A DNA stretch of 64,000 bases from BRHc4a sp049323915 (GTDB taxonomy: Bacteria; Bacillota; Desulfotomaculia; Desulfotomaculales; Desulfocucumaceae), in NCBI GenBank assembly GCA_049323915.1, contig JBMOPC010000024.1, forward strand, positions 57,866 through 121,865, written 5' to 3'. Positions 7,617 through 16,487 of this stretch are shown here, one piece after another; the stretch's first letter is position 1; each line of letters opens with the position of its first letter. Position numbers and translations under genes: made by a program. A model generated the notes under the pieces. The model ran no database searches. It worked only from the letters and a program-made list of their open reading frames with translations, and was not told where the DNA came from.

Positions 7617-9287
7617 ATGGATATTACAGTTGCGCAGGCACTGATCCGCTGCCTTGAGCTGGAAGGAGTAGAGATTATATTCGGTTATCCCGGTGGCGCG
7701 ATCCTCCCGGTATACGATGCGTTGTGCAAATCGGGGAATATAAAACATATACTGGCGCGTCACGAACAGGGAGCCGTTCATGCCGCGGACGCCTACGCCA
7801 GGGCCACTGGACGGGTGGGTGTGGTCATGGCCACCTCGGGCCCCGGCGCCACCAACCTTGTCACCGGTATTGCCAACGCCTACATGGACTCGGTGCCGCT
7901 GGTGCTTATTACCGGGCAGGTGCCCACCAGTCAGGTTGGCACCGACGCGTTTCAGGAAGTGGACACCACCGGAATTACCATGCCCATTACAAAGCACAAT
8001 TACCTGGTGAAGGACCCCAAAAGGCTTCCGGCCATTGTCAAAAACGCATTTCACATAGCCTCCACCGGGAGGCCGGGGCCGGTGCTGATAGACCTGCCCA
8101 GGGACGTGGCCCTGGAAACAATAAAATTCGACTACCCGGAGAGTGTCAGCCTGCGGGGCTACAAGCCCACTTACAGGGGGCACCCCACCAAGGTCAAGGA
8201 AGCCGCCCGGATGATGATGAAGGCAAAAAGGCCGGTAATCTACGCCGGTGGAGGGATCAAAAATTCGGGAGCCACCGCCGAGCTGCTGGAGCTGGCCGAG
8301 ACACTTTCTGCGCCGGTGACAAACACATTCATGGGGCTTTCCAGCTTTCCCGGAGACCACCCGCTCTTCCTGGGCATGCTGGGGCTGCACGGCACCAGGT
8401 ACGCAAACCTGGCGGTAACCAACTGCGACCTTTTGATAGCGCTGGGCGCCCGTTTTGACGACCGTGTGACCAGCAAGATCGCCGCATTCGCCCCACAGGC
8501 CGGGGTGATACACGTGGACATAGACCCGGCGGAGATAGGAAAAAACGTGCTGGTGCACATCCCCATAGTGGGGGACGTGAAGCAGGTGCTTCAGTCCATA
8601 CTGCCCAACCTTAAAAAGAAGGACAGAACCGAGTGGCTGGACCAGGTCAGTAGCTGGAAGGAGCAGTACCCCCTTACTTATAATAATGATGATGGCTTAT
8701 TGAAGCCCCAGGCGGTTATAGAGGCCCTTTGCCGGCATACCGGGGGCGAGGCCGTGGTGGCCACCGACGTGGGGCAGCACCAGATGTGGGTGGCGCAGTT
8801 TTACCGCTTTAAACACACCGGGGCCCTGATATCTTCCGGAGGTCTAGGGACCATGGGGTTCGGGCTGCCGGCGGCGGTGGGCGCGCAAATGGGACTGCCC
8901 GGCCGCCAGGTAATACTGGTCACCGGCGACGGCAGCATACAGATGACCATGCAGGAGCTGTCCACAGTGGTTGAGCAGAAACTTCCCATTAAAATATTCA
9001 TACTGAACAACCACCGGCTGGGCATGGTCAGGCAGCTGCAGGAGTTTTACTGCGACCGGAGGTATATGGCCACCGAGCTCAGCTTTGTGCCCGACTTTGC
9101 CATTCTGGCCAAGGCATACGGGCTTGCGGGATATACTGTGAGAAGTCTGCAGGAGTTGGAGGGTGCGCTGCCTGAGATACTGTCCCGGCAGGAGGCGGTC
9201 ATTGTGAACTGCCTGGTGGACCCCGAGGAAAATGTTTCACCCATGGTGCTTACCGGGAAGGGTATTGACGAGGCGATAGACTGTTAA
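7617..9287 (+). CDS. ilvB: Acetolactate synthase, large subunit 2 (Leu replaces the conserved Trp)
   Basis: 556 residues and a full-length paralogue of the 5220-6878 gene, with the same ThDP glutamate (RHEQGAVHAADAYA), FQEVDTTGITMPITKHNY and GDGSIQMTMQE motifs. The active-site motif reads GMVRQLQEFY, so Leu474 stands where subunit 1 has Trp472. In E. coli AHAS II, replacing the equivalent Trp464 sharply lowers preference for 2-oxobutyrate and gives herbicide resistance. By inference this isozyme may be biased to pyruvate (valine/leucine) and insensitive to sulfonylureas. It starts 40 bases after ilvN, behind GGGGAGGAAACC, where ilvC usually lies in such operons. Confidence 0.95.
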   Translation: MDITVAQALIRCLELEGVEIIFGYPGGAILPVYDALCKSGNIKHILARHEQGAVHAADAYARATGRVGVVMATSGPGATNLVTGIANAYMDSVPLVLITGQVPTSQVGTDAFQEVDTTGITMPITKHNYLVKDPKRLPAIVKNAFHIASTGRPGPVLIDLPRDVALETIKFDYPESVSLRGYKPTYRGHPTKVKEAARMMMKAKRPVIYAGGGIKNSGATAELLELAETLSAPVTNTFMGLSSFPGDHPLFLGMLGLHGTRYANLAVTNCDLLIALGARFDDRVTSKIAAFAPQAGVIHVDIDPAEIGKNVLVHIPIVGDVKQVLQSILPNLKKKDRTEWLDQVSSWKEQYPLTYNNDDGLLKPQAVIEALCRHTGGEAVVATDVGQHQMWVAQFYRFKHTGALISSGGLGTMGFGLPAAVGAQMGLPGRQVILVTGDGSIQMTMQELSTVVEQKLPIKIFILNNHRLGMVRQLQEFYCDRRYMATELSFVPDFAILAKAYGLAGYTVRSLQELEGALPEILSRQEAVIVNCLVDPEENVSPMVLTGKGIDEAIDC

Positions 9288-9337
9288 CCGATAACCAATG
9301 GCCAACCCATGATATTAGTCCGGAAGGGATGTTATTT

Positions 9338-10870
9338 ATGATAGACGGCAACAGGGTTTATATATTCGATACCACTTTAAGAGACGGGGAACAGTCTCCC
9401 GGCGTCAGCCTCAACGCCGAGGAGAAGCTTCAGATAGCGCGGCAGCTGGCCAGGATGGGGGTGGACGTCATCGAGGCCGGTTTTCCGGTGTCGTCGCCCG
9501 GTGATTTCCGGGCGGTCCAGGCCATTGCCAGGGAGGTGCGGGGAGTTGCCATAGCCGGGCTGGCCAGGGCCAACAAGGCGGACATAGACACGGCCTGGGA
9601 GGCCATCCGCATGTCCGACCAGCCTAGGATACACACCTTTATCGCCACCTCCGACGTGCACATGCAGCACAAGCTGAAAATGAGCCGGGAGCAGGTGCTG
9701 GAGACGGCCTGGGAGGCGGTAAGAAGGGCCAGGGGCTACACCTCCGACGTGGAGTTTTCGGCCGAGGACGCTTCCAGGTCCGAGCTGGATTTCCTGTGCC
9801 AGGTGATAGAGAGGGCCATAGACGCCGGGGCCACGGTGATCAATATTCCCGATACCGTTGGCTATGCCGTTCCATCTGAGTTTGCCCGCTTCATATCCGA
9901 GATAAGGAAAAGGGCGAAGGGGATAGAAAAAGTTGTTTTAAGCGTGCACTGCCATGACGACCTGGGGCTGGCGGTGGCTAACTCCCTGGCGGCGGTGGCG
10001 GCCGGCGCCAACCAGGTGGAGGGAGCCATAAACGGGATAGGCGAGAGGGCCGGAAACGCCTCTCTGGAAGAGGTGGTAATGGCCCTGCACACCCGCAGGG
10101 ACCAGTTCAACAGATACACCCGCATAAGGACGGAGGAGATATACAGGACCAGCCGGCTGGTCTCCAATCTTACCGGGATGGTTATACAGCCCAACAAGGC
10201 GGTGGTGGGGAAAAACGCCTTCGCCCACGAGTCCGGCATACACCAGGACGGGGTGCTGAAGGAGAGGACCACCTACGAGATTATGAACCCTGAAAAAGTT
10301 GGCCTAAGCCACAGCAACAGTCTGGTGCTGGGCAAGCACTCGGGGCGTCACGCCTTCAAAAACCGCCTGGAGGAGCTGGGCTACAATCTCAATCCCGCCG
10401 AGCTCAACAAGGCTTTCCAGAGCTTCAAGGCGCTGGCGGACAGGAAAAAGGAGATAACCGACCACGACCTTGAGGCCATAGTGGAAGAAGAGATCAGGGC
10501 TGTGGACCCGGTTTACGCACTGGATTACATACATATTTTCAGCGGTTCCGCCGTGGTGCCCTCAGCCACCGTGGGGCTTTTAAGGGGCGAGGACAGGCTG
10601 CAGGAGGCGGCCTGCGGCAACGGCCCGGTGGACGCTATATGCAGGGCCATAGACAAGGTTACCGGAATAGAGTGCAAGCTGACCAGCTGGGAAATACAGG
10701 CCGTCACCTCCGGGACCGACGCCATCGGCGAGGTGACCTTGAAAATAACCCGGGACGGGGCGCACAACTATGTGGGGAGGGGCATTTCCACCGACATTCT
10801 GGAAGCCAGCGCCAAGGCTTACGTCAACGCCGTGAACAAACTGATATGGGATTCCGAGCTTGTAAGATAA
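9338..10870 (+). CDS. leuA: 2-isopropylmalate synthase
   Basis: First committed enzyme of leucine synthesis: condenses acetyl-CoA with 2-oxoisovalerate. About 510 residues. The N-terminal TIM barrel begins YIFDTTLRDGEQSPG, has the metal-binding HCHDDLGLAVANS motif near residues 206-218, and GERAGNASLEEV near 237-248. The C-terminal LeuA allosteric dimer domain (about 385-505) for leucine feedback is present. An ATG at 9329 sits directly on the GGAAGGG ribosome site, so the ATG at 9338 (MIDGNRVYIFD) is the better start. leuC follows after 31 bases. Confidence 0.96.
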   Translation: MIDGNRVYIFDTTLRDGEQSPGVSLNAEEKLQIARQLARMGVDVIEAGFPVSSPGDFRAVQAIAREVRGVAIAGLARANKADIDTAWEAIRMSDQPRIHTFIATSDVHMQHKLKMSREQVLETAWEAVRRARGYTSDVEFSAEDASRSELDFLCQVIERAIDAGATVINIPDTVGYAVPSEFARFISEIRKRAKGIEKVVLSVHCHDDLGLAVANSLAAVAAGANQVEGAINGIGERAGNASLEEVVMALHTRRDQFNRYTRIRTEEIYRTSRLVSNLTGMVIQPNKAVVGKNAFAHESGIHQDGVLKERTTYEIMNPEKVGLSHSNSLVLGKHSGRHAFKNRLEELGYNLNPAELNKAFQSFKALADRKKEITDHDLEAIVEEEIRAVDPVYALDYIHIFSGSAVVPSATVGLLRGEDRLQEAACGNGPVDAICRAIDKVTGIECKLTSWEIQAVTSGTDAIGEVTLKITRDGAHNYVGRGISTDILEASAKAYVNAVNKLIWDSELVR

Positions 10871-10901
10871 AAAAGCAAACAAACAGAGGTGACACTGCAA
10901 A

Positions 10902-12164
10902 ATGGGGATGACCATCACAGAGAAGATACTGGCGGCCCACGCCGGCAAGGAAAGCGTGCAGCCCGGCGAGCTGGTCAATGTCAGGGTCGACCTGGCCCTG
11001 GGCAACGACATAACCGCGCCCGTGGCCATAAGGGAGTTTGAGAAGATAGGGGTGGACCGGGTGTTCGACCGGGACAGGGTGGTGCTGGTGCCCGACCACT
11101 TCGTTCCCAACAAGGACATCAAGTCGGCCGAACAGGCCAAAATCATGCGGCAGTTCGCCAGGAAGCACAGCCTTGCCAACTACTTCGAGGTGGGGCAGAT
11201 GGGAATCGAGCACTGCCTGCTGCCCGAGCAGGGACTGGTGGGGCCCGGAGACCTGGTGATAGGGGCCGACTCCCACACCTGCACCTACGGCGGCCTGGGA
11301 GCCTTCTCCACCGGAGTGGGCAGCACCGACCTGGCAGCGGCCATGGCCCTGGGAGAAACATGGCTGAAGGTACCGGAGTCCATAAAATTCATATATCACG
11401 GAGAAATGCCGGAATGGCTCACCGGCAAGGACCTTATTCTATACACCATAGGAAAAATAGGGGTGGACGGGGCCCTCTACATGGCCATGGAGTTCACCGG
11501 CCCGGCCATCGAAAAAATGTCCGTGGAGGGCCGCCTGACCATGGCCAACATGGCCGTGGAGGCCGGCGCAAAGAACGGAATAGTGGCCCCCGACGAAATA
11601 ACCCGCAAATACGTGGAGGGAAGGGCCAAAAGGCAGTACACCTTCTACGCCAGCGACCCGGACGCCGTATATGCCCAGGTGCACGAATTCGACGTAAGCA
11701 AAATGGAGCCCGCCGTGGCGCTGCCTCACCTGCCGGAAAACGTAAGGCCGGTCAGCCAGGTGACCGGGGTGGCCATCGACCAGGCGGTGATAGGGTCCTG
11801 CACCAACGGCAGGATGGAAGACCTCCGGGAGGCCGCCAGAGTGCTTAAAGGGCACAAGGTCAGCTCCAGCGTAAGGCTGATAGTCATACCCGGAACACAG
11901 CAAATATACAGGCAGGCCATGAGGGAAGGGCTGTTCGAAATATTCCTGGACTCCGGGGCCGCCATCAGCACCCCCACCTGCGGGCCGTGCCTGGGCGGCT
12001 ACATGGGCATACTGGCCGAAGGCGAAAGGGCCATAGCCACCACCAACCGCAACTTCGTGGGGCGCATGGGGCACCCCGGCAGCGAGGTATATCTGAGCAG
12101 CCCGTCGGTGGCGGCGGCATCGGCCATACTGGGACGGGTGGCCGCACCCTGGGAGGTGAAGTGA
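10902..12164 (+). CDS. leuC: 3-isopropylmalate/citramalate isomerase, large subunit
   Basis: Aconitase-superfamily [4Fe-4S] subunit. With LeuD it isomerises 2- to 3-isopropylmalate and, given cimA in the operon, probably citramalate to methylmalate. 420 residues, the short archaeal/clostridial form. The cluster cysteines are visible in GSCTNGRMEDLREAA near 298-312 and PTCGPCLGGYMG near 358-369; GADSHTCTYGG is near 122-132. GAGGTGA lies about 9 bases before ATG 10902. One base separates the stop codon from leuD, indicating translational coupling. Confidence 0.96.
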   Translation: MGMTITEKILAAHAGKESVQPGELVNVRVDLALGNDITAPVAIREFEKIGVDRVFDRDRVVLVPDHFVPNKDIKSAEQAKIMRQFARKHSLANYFEVGQMGIEHCLLPEQGLVGPGDLVIGADSHTCTYGGLGAFSTGVGSTDLAAAMALGETWLKVPESIKFIYHGEMPEWLTGKDLILYTIGKIGVDGALYMAMEFTGPAIEKMSVEGRLTMANMAVEAGAKNGIVAPDEITRKYVEGRAKRQYTFYASDPDAVYAQVHEFDVSKMEPAVALPHLPENVRPVSQVTGVAIDQAVIGSCTNGRMEDLREAARVLKGHKVSSSVRLIVIPGTQQIYRQAMREGLFEIFLDSGAAISTPTCGPCLGGYMGILAEGERAIATTNRNFVGRMGHPGSEVYLSSPSVAAASAILGRVAAPWEVK

Positions 12165-12165
12165 C

Positions 12166-12672
12166 TTGGAACTGAAAGGCACAACATGGAAATTCGGCAA
12201 TGACGTGGACACCGACGCCATCATCCCGGCCCGCTACCTTAACACATCGGACCCCCGGGAACTGGCGGCCCACTGCATGGAGGACGCCGACCCCGATTTT
12301 TCCAAAAAGATAAAGTCCGGAGACATAATAGTGGCCGGAAAAAACTTCGGCTGCGGCAGTTCCAGGGAACACGCCCCCATATCCATCAAGGAGGCCGGAA
12401 TATCCTGCGTCATAGCTAAGACCTTCGCCAGGATATTCTACAGGAACGCATTCAACATCGGCCTTCCCATATTCGAGTCAGCGGAGGCCTCGGAGGGAAT
12501 ATCCGAGGGCGACGAGGTGGTAGTGGACGTTGAGGCCGGAGTGATCAGGAACATCACCAAAAACGAGGAGTACAGGGCAACCCGGGTGCCGCCATTCATG
12601 CAGCAGATAATCGCGGCAGGCGGACTGATAAATTACGTGGCTGAAAGGATGAAGTCAGATGGGAAGCTATAG
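12166..12672 (+). CDS. leuD: 3-isopropylmalate/citramalate isomerase, small subunit
   Basis: 168-residue swivel-domain partner of LeuC. The family signature NFGCGSSREHAP is near residues 61-72, and the N-terminus (VDTDAIIPARYL) matches the short leuD type that pairs with the short LeuC. It uses a TTG start at 12166, 7 bases after GGAGGTGA (12152-12159). The 3' end overlaps leuB by 14 bases, typical of coupled leuDB. Confidence 0.96.
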   Translation: MELKGTTWKFGNDVDTDAIIPARYLNTSDPRELAAHCMEDADPDFSKKIKSGDIIVAGKNFGCGSSREHAPISIKEAGISCVIAKTFARIFYRNAFNIGLPIFESAEASEGISEGDEVVVDVEAGVIRNITKNEEYRATRVPPFMQQIIAAGGLINYVAERMKSDGKL

Positions 12673-13741
12673 GATAGCGGTGCTGCCGGGTGACGGCATA
12701 GGCCCGGAGATAACCGAACAGGCGCTGAAGGCGCTCAGGGCCGTGGAGGAAAAGTTCGGCCACCAGTTTAAATACACCGAGGGGTTGATAGGCGGGGCCG
12801 GCTACGACGGAGCGGGACACCCCCTTCCCCCCGAGACGCTGGACCTGTGTCATAACTGTGACGCCATACTGCTGGGCGCGGTAGGAGGCCCCAAGTGGGA
12901 CGACCTGCCGGTGCACCTGCGCCCCGAGGCCGGGGCGCTGCTCCCTCTGCGCAAGGAGCTGGGGCTGTATGCCAACCTCAGGCCGGCCAGGGTTTTCCCG
13001 GCACTGGTAAATGCCTCCACTCTGAAGCCCGAGGTGGTAAGCGGGCTGGATGTGCTGGTGGTAAGGGAGTTGACCGGAGGTCTTTATTTCGGACAAAAAA
13101 GGCGTGAAGCACTGCCGGACGGCAGTACAAAGGTTATTGACACCCTGGAGTACACTACATCTGAAATAGAGAGGATCGCCCGCCTGGCCTTCCAGATGGC
13201 CCAGAAGAGGCGTAAAAAGCTGACCTCGGTGGATAAGGCAAACGTTCTGGAAAGCTCCAGGCACTGGCGGGAGGTGGTGGCCCGGCTGGCCCCGGAGTAT
13301 CCCGATGTGGAGCTGGACCACATGTACGTCGACAACTGCGCCATGCAGCTGGTCAAAAACCCCAGGCAGTTTGACGTGATAGTGACTGATAACATGTTCG
13401 GAGACATACTGAGCGACCAGGCGTCAATGCTGAGCGGTTCACTGGGAATGTTGGCCTCGGCCAGCATTGGCGGCAAGATCGGGCTGTACGAGCCCAGCCA
13501 CGGGTCGGCGCCCAAATACGCCGGCATGAAGAGGGCCAACCCCATCGCCACCATACTGTCAGGGGCCATGCTGTTAAAGTTTTCCCTCAACCTGGACAGC
13601 GAGGCCCAGGCCATAGAGGACGCAGTCACAAAGGTACTGGACATGGGTTACCGCACCGCCGACCTTATGGAGGATGGCATGAAGCTGGTCAACACCGATG
13701 AGATGGGCGACCTTATTGCCGGGCAGGTGCTAAAAAGCTAA
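12659..13741 (+). CDS. leuB: 3-isopropylmalate dehydrogenase
   Basis: NAD-dependent oxidative decarboxylase forming 2-oxoisocaproate, and in the citramalate route 2-oxobutyrate from 3-methylmalate. 360 residues, usual length. The family motifs are in order: YRIAVLPGDGIGPE at the N-terminus, VVRELTGGLYFG near 137-148, TDNMFGDILSDQASML near 243-258 (metal aspartates), and EPSHGSAPKYAG near 280-291 for NAD binding. Starts within the end of leuD. After it a 145-base spacer holds an inverted repeat before cimA. Confidence 0.96.
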   Translation: MGSYRIAVLPGDGIGPEITEQALKALRAVEEKFGHQFKYTEGLIGGAGYDGAGHPLPPETLDLCHNCDAILLGAVGGPKWDDLPVHLRPEAGALLPLRKELGLYANLRPARVFPALVNASTLKPEVVSGLDVLVVRELTGGLYFGQKRREALPDGSTKVIDTLEYTTSEIERIARLAFQMAQKRRKKLTSVDKANVLESSRHWREVVARLAPEYPDVELDHMYVDNCAMQLVKNPRQFDVIVTDNMFGDILSDQASMLSGSLGMLASASIGGKIGLYEPSHGSAPKYAGMKRANPIATILSGAMLLKFSLNLDSEAQAIEDAVTKVLDMGYRTADLMEDGMKLVNTDEMGDLIAGQVLKS

Positions 13742-13750
13742 GTTTACGGG

Positions 13751-13873
13751 TCAGAATATAGAATACAGGAGACAGGAGAAAAACTGCACGATACTGTTAA
13801 GAGTTTCATGTAATGACTGTAAGTGAATAAAAGCCAGGAAAAATTCTGTCTCCTTTATTCCTCTGATCTGAAA
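13751..13873 (+). repeat. Inverted-repeat element (GAATACAGGAGACAG family) between leuB and cimA
   Basis: The left arm at 13751-13780 contains GAATACAGGAGACAGGAGAA. The right arm at about 13843-13873 contains TTCTGTCTCCTTTATTC and CTCTGATCTGA, an imperfect reverse complement. This is a MITE-like or REP-like unit. Related pieces are at 17462-17570, 19139-19169 and 59503-59535. Confidence 0.7.
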
Positions 13874-13886
13874 TGGAGAGGTTAAT

Positions 13887-15473
13887 ATGCGGTCTGTAGA
13901 GATTTACGACACCACTCTCAGGGACGGGGCACAGGGAGAAGGCATCTCCTTTTCGGTGGAGGACAAAATAAAGATAGCCCTTAAGCTGGACAAAATGGGC
14001 ATTCACTACATCGAGGGCGGCTGGCCGGGGTCCAACCCCAAGGACATGGAGTTTTTTCACAAGATTTCTCAACAGCCCCTGAAAAATTCCAGGATAGCCG
14101 CCTTCGGCAGCACCAGGAGGCCAAACATCAGGGCGGAGGAAGACCCAAACCTCAGGAGCATAATGGACTCGGGGGCCGGTGTGGCCACACTGGTGGGGAA
14201 AACATGGGATTATCACGTTACCCACGCCCTGAGCACCACCCCTGATGAGAACATTGCCATGATCCGGGAGTCGGTGGCCTACCTTAAGGGGAAGGGGCTC
14301 ACCGTTGTTTACGACGCCGAGCATTTCTTCGACGGGCTAAAGGCAAACCCGGAGTATGCCCTGGCCACCCTCGAGGCGGCCGCCGGGGCCGGGGCGTCCA
14401 CCCTGGTGCTTTGCGACACCAACGGGGGGACCCTCCCCACCGATATACGGGAAGCGGTGCTGGCCGTGGGGGAAAGGTCCGACGTCAGGCTGGGCATACA
14501 CTGCCACAACGATATCGACATGGCCGTGGCCAGCTCCATAATGGCCGTAATGGCAGGAGTCAGCCACGTGCAGGGCACTGTCAACGGTTACGGGGAGCGC
14601 TGCGGCAACGCCAACCTCTGCTCCATAATCCCAAGCCTGGTATTGAAGTGCGGCATGGAGACCATCCCCCGGGAAAATTTGAAAAAGCTAACCGAGCTTT
14701 CGCGCTACGTCAGCGAGGTGGCCAACATGCACCCGGTTTCCAGCCAGCCCTATGTGGGCAGCAGCGCCTTCGCCCACAAGGGGGGTATACACGTCAGCGC
14801 CATAGTGAAATCCTCACGGACATACGAGCACATAGACCCGGAAATGGTGGGCAACCGGCGCAGGGTGCTGGTGTCGGAGCTCAGCGGACTGTCCAACCTG
14901 TTGTATAAATACAAAGAGCTTAACCTCGATCTGGAGCTTCAGAAGGAAGAAAACCGGGAGCTGCTGGAGAGGATAAAGGAAATGGAAAATGAGGGCTACC
15001 AGTTTGAGGGCGCCGAAGGGTCCTTCGAGCTTCTGCTGAGGAAGCTCAAGGCCGGCTACCGGGAGCCCTTCAGGCTGGAAAGCCTGAGAATAATAATAGA
15101 GATGAGCGGGGACAAACCCTGTGAGTCACAGGCCGTCATCAAGATGTCGGTGGGGGACCGGGTTGTGCACACCGCCGCCGAGGGCAGCGGCCCGGTGAAC
15201 GCCCTGGACAACGCTCTGAGGAAGGCCCTGGACGAATTTTACCCCTGCATAAGGACCATGCAGCTCTCCGACTACAAGGTGCGGGTGCTGGAGGAAAAGG
15301 ACGGCACCGGCGCCCAGGTGAGGGTTCTCATAGAAACCGGAGACGGGAAACGCTCCTGGGGCACCGTGGGGGTGTCGGCAAACATAATAGAGGCCAGCTG
15401 GAAGGCGCTGGTGGACAGCATAGCCTTCGGGCTCCTGAAAAACCAGGAAAGCCCGCCATCAGAAAAAGATTAG
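13887..15473 (+). CDS. cimA: (R)-citramalate synthase
   Basis: LeuA-like enzyme condensing pyruvate and acetyl-CoA to citramalate, entry to threonine-independent isoleucine synthesis. 528 residues, matching the long CimA/TIGR00977 type rather than LeuA. The start VEIYDTTLRDGAQGEG and GGWPGSNPKDMEFF near 48-61 are diagnostic of that family. HCHNDIDMAVASS near 208-220 carries the metal histidines, and NGYGERCGNANL is near 234-245. The C-terminal regulatory domain is present (about 390-520). LeuC, LeuD and LeuB in the same operon supply the later steps. GGAGAGG lies upstream of ATG 13887. A repeat hairpin follows the gene. Confidence 0.93.
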   Translation: MRSVEIYDTTLRDGAQGEGISFSVEDKIKIALKLDKMGIHYIEGGWPGSNPKDMEFFHKISQQPLKNSRIAAFGSTRRPNIRAEEDPNLRSIMDSGAGVATLVGKTWDYHVTHALSTTPDENIAMIRESVAYLKGKGLTVVYDAEHFFDGLKANPEYALATLEAAAGAGASTLVLCDTNGGTLPTDIREAVLAVGERSDVRLGIHCHNDIDMAVASSIMAVMAGVSHVQGTVNGYGERCGNANLCSIIPSLVLKCGMETIPRENLKKLTELSRYVSEVANMHPVSSQPYVGSSAFAHKGGIHVSAIVKSSRTYEHIDPEMVGNRRRVLVSELSGLSNLLYKYKELNLDLELQKEENRELLERIKEMENEGYQFEGAEGSFELLLRKLKAGYREPFRLESLRIIIEMSGDKPCESQAVIKMSVGDRVVHTAAEGSGPVNALDNALRKALDEFYPCIRTMQLSDYKVRVLEEKDGTGAQVRVLIETGDGKRSWGTVGVSANIIEASWKALVDSIAFGLLKNQESPPSEKD

Positions 15474-15484
15474 GTTTGAAACTT

Positions 15485-15531
15485 TTAAGGAATGGGGACA
15501 CACCATCAATATTCTCGATGGAATGTCCCCA
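15485..15531 (+). repeat. Dispersed inverted repeat (GGGGACA/TGTCCCC type) after cimA
   Basis: AAGGAATGGGGACACACC, a loop, and GGAATGTCCCC, then an A/T run. It matches the repeat embedded in the ilvD 3' end. It can fold as a hairpin and may terminate the operon transcript. Confidence 0.75.
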
Positions 15532-15652
15532 AAAATTTTTCCAGACAGTTCTTTTTTTTTCAGCTGAAAACCGTTGTATAATTAAAAAGTGCCCCGAAGA
15601 GTGAAACCTTTTTCCGGAAAAAACAGTCAAAGACAAGAGGGGGGTGTAAAGC

Positions 15653-16483
15653 TTGCCGGAGTGGCTTAAGGGGTATAATTTCAACCCGCTGGATATTTTC
15701 AGCATCACAAACCTCATCGACATAGCCATAGTGGCCTTCGTTCTTTACAGGCTGATGCTGTTGATAAAGGGAACCAGGGCGGTTCAGTTGCTGAAGGGCC
15801 TTGCCGTGCTGGTTGTGGCCACAGCCTTAAGCAGCCTTTTGCAGCTTTATACCCTGCAGTGGATTTTAAAGCAGGCCATGACCGCGCTGGTTGTTGCACT
15901 GCCCATAGTGTTTCAGCCTGAATTGCGCCGCGCCCTGGAAAAGCTGGGCGGGGGCGGGGGATGGCTGCTGAACCGCCATAACGTGTCCGATGCCGATATA
16001 GAAAGTCTGGTCAGCGAAATTGTACGGGCGGTAAGAATAATGTCAAAGGAAAAAATCGGCGCCCTCATAGTCCTGGAAAGGTCCACCGGACTGGAGGAGT
16101 ATATAGATACGGGCATTAAGGTGGGGGGAAGGGCATCGGGGGAACTGCTGGTCAACATATTCATACCCCGCACCCCACTTCATGACGGTGCCGTGATCAT
16201 CAGGGGGGACCGCATAATGGCGGCGGCATGTGTTCTGCCCCTCACCCAGGCGCAGAACCTCAGCAAGTCCCTTGGCACCAGGCACCGGGCCGGCATTGGG
16301 ATAACTGAGGAGTCCGACGCACTGGCTGTTATAGTTTCCGAAGAGACAGGAGCCATATCCCTGGCGGTGGAAGGAGTGCTGGCCGGCGGGCTGGATGAAA
16401 AACTGCTGGCCGACAGGCTGATGGCAGCGCTTAAGCCGGTCAGGCAGGGAAATGTGGCTTCAGTCTTCCGTCACTGGAGGTGA
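15653..16483 (+). CDS. cdaA: Diadenylate cyclase, membrane-bound
   Basis: Makes cyclic di-AMP from two ATP. The 276 residues have three N-terminal membrane helices (about 17-38, 46-64 and 72-88) and a cytosolic DisA_N/DAC domain (about 105-255). Both catalytic motifs are intact: DGA at 178-180 (PLHDGAVII) and RHR at 210-212 (TRHRAGIG). The TTG start at 15653 follows AGAGGGGGGTG. The stop is 4 bases before the GTG of the CdaR gene, and glmM and glmS follow, the classic Firmicute cdaA-cdaR-glmM-glmS order. A c-di-AMP riboswitch lies at 37.5 kb. Confidence 0.96.
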   Translation: MPEWLKGYNFNPLDIFSITNLIDIAIVAFVLYRLMLLIKGTRAVQLLKGLAVLVVATALSSLLQLYTLQWILKQAMTALVVALPIVFQPELRRALEKLGGGGGWLLNRHNVSDADIESLVSEIVRAVRIMSKEKIGALIVLERSTGLEEYIDTGIKVGGRASGELLVNIFIPRTPLHDGAVIIRGDRIMAAACVLPLTQAQNLSKSLGTRHRAGIGITEESDALAVIVSEETGAISLAVEGVLAGGLDEKLLADRLMAALKPVRQGNVASVFRHWR

Positions 16484-16487
16484 GGGG

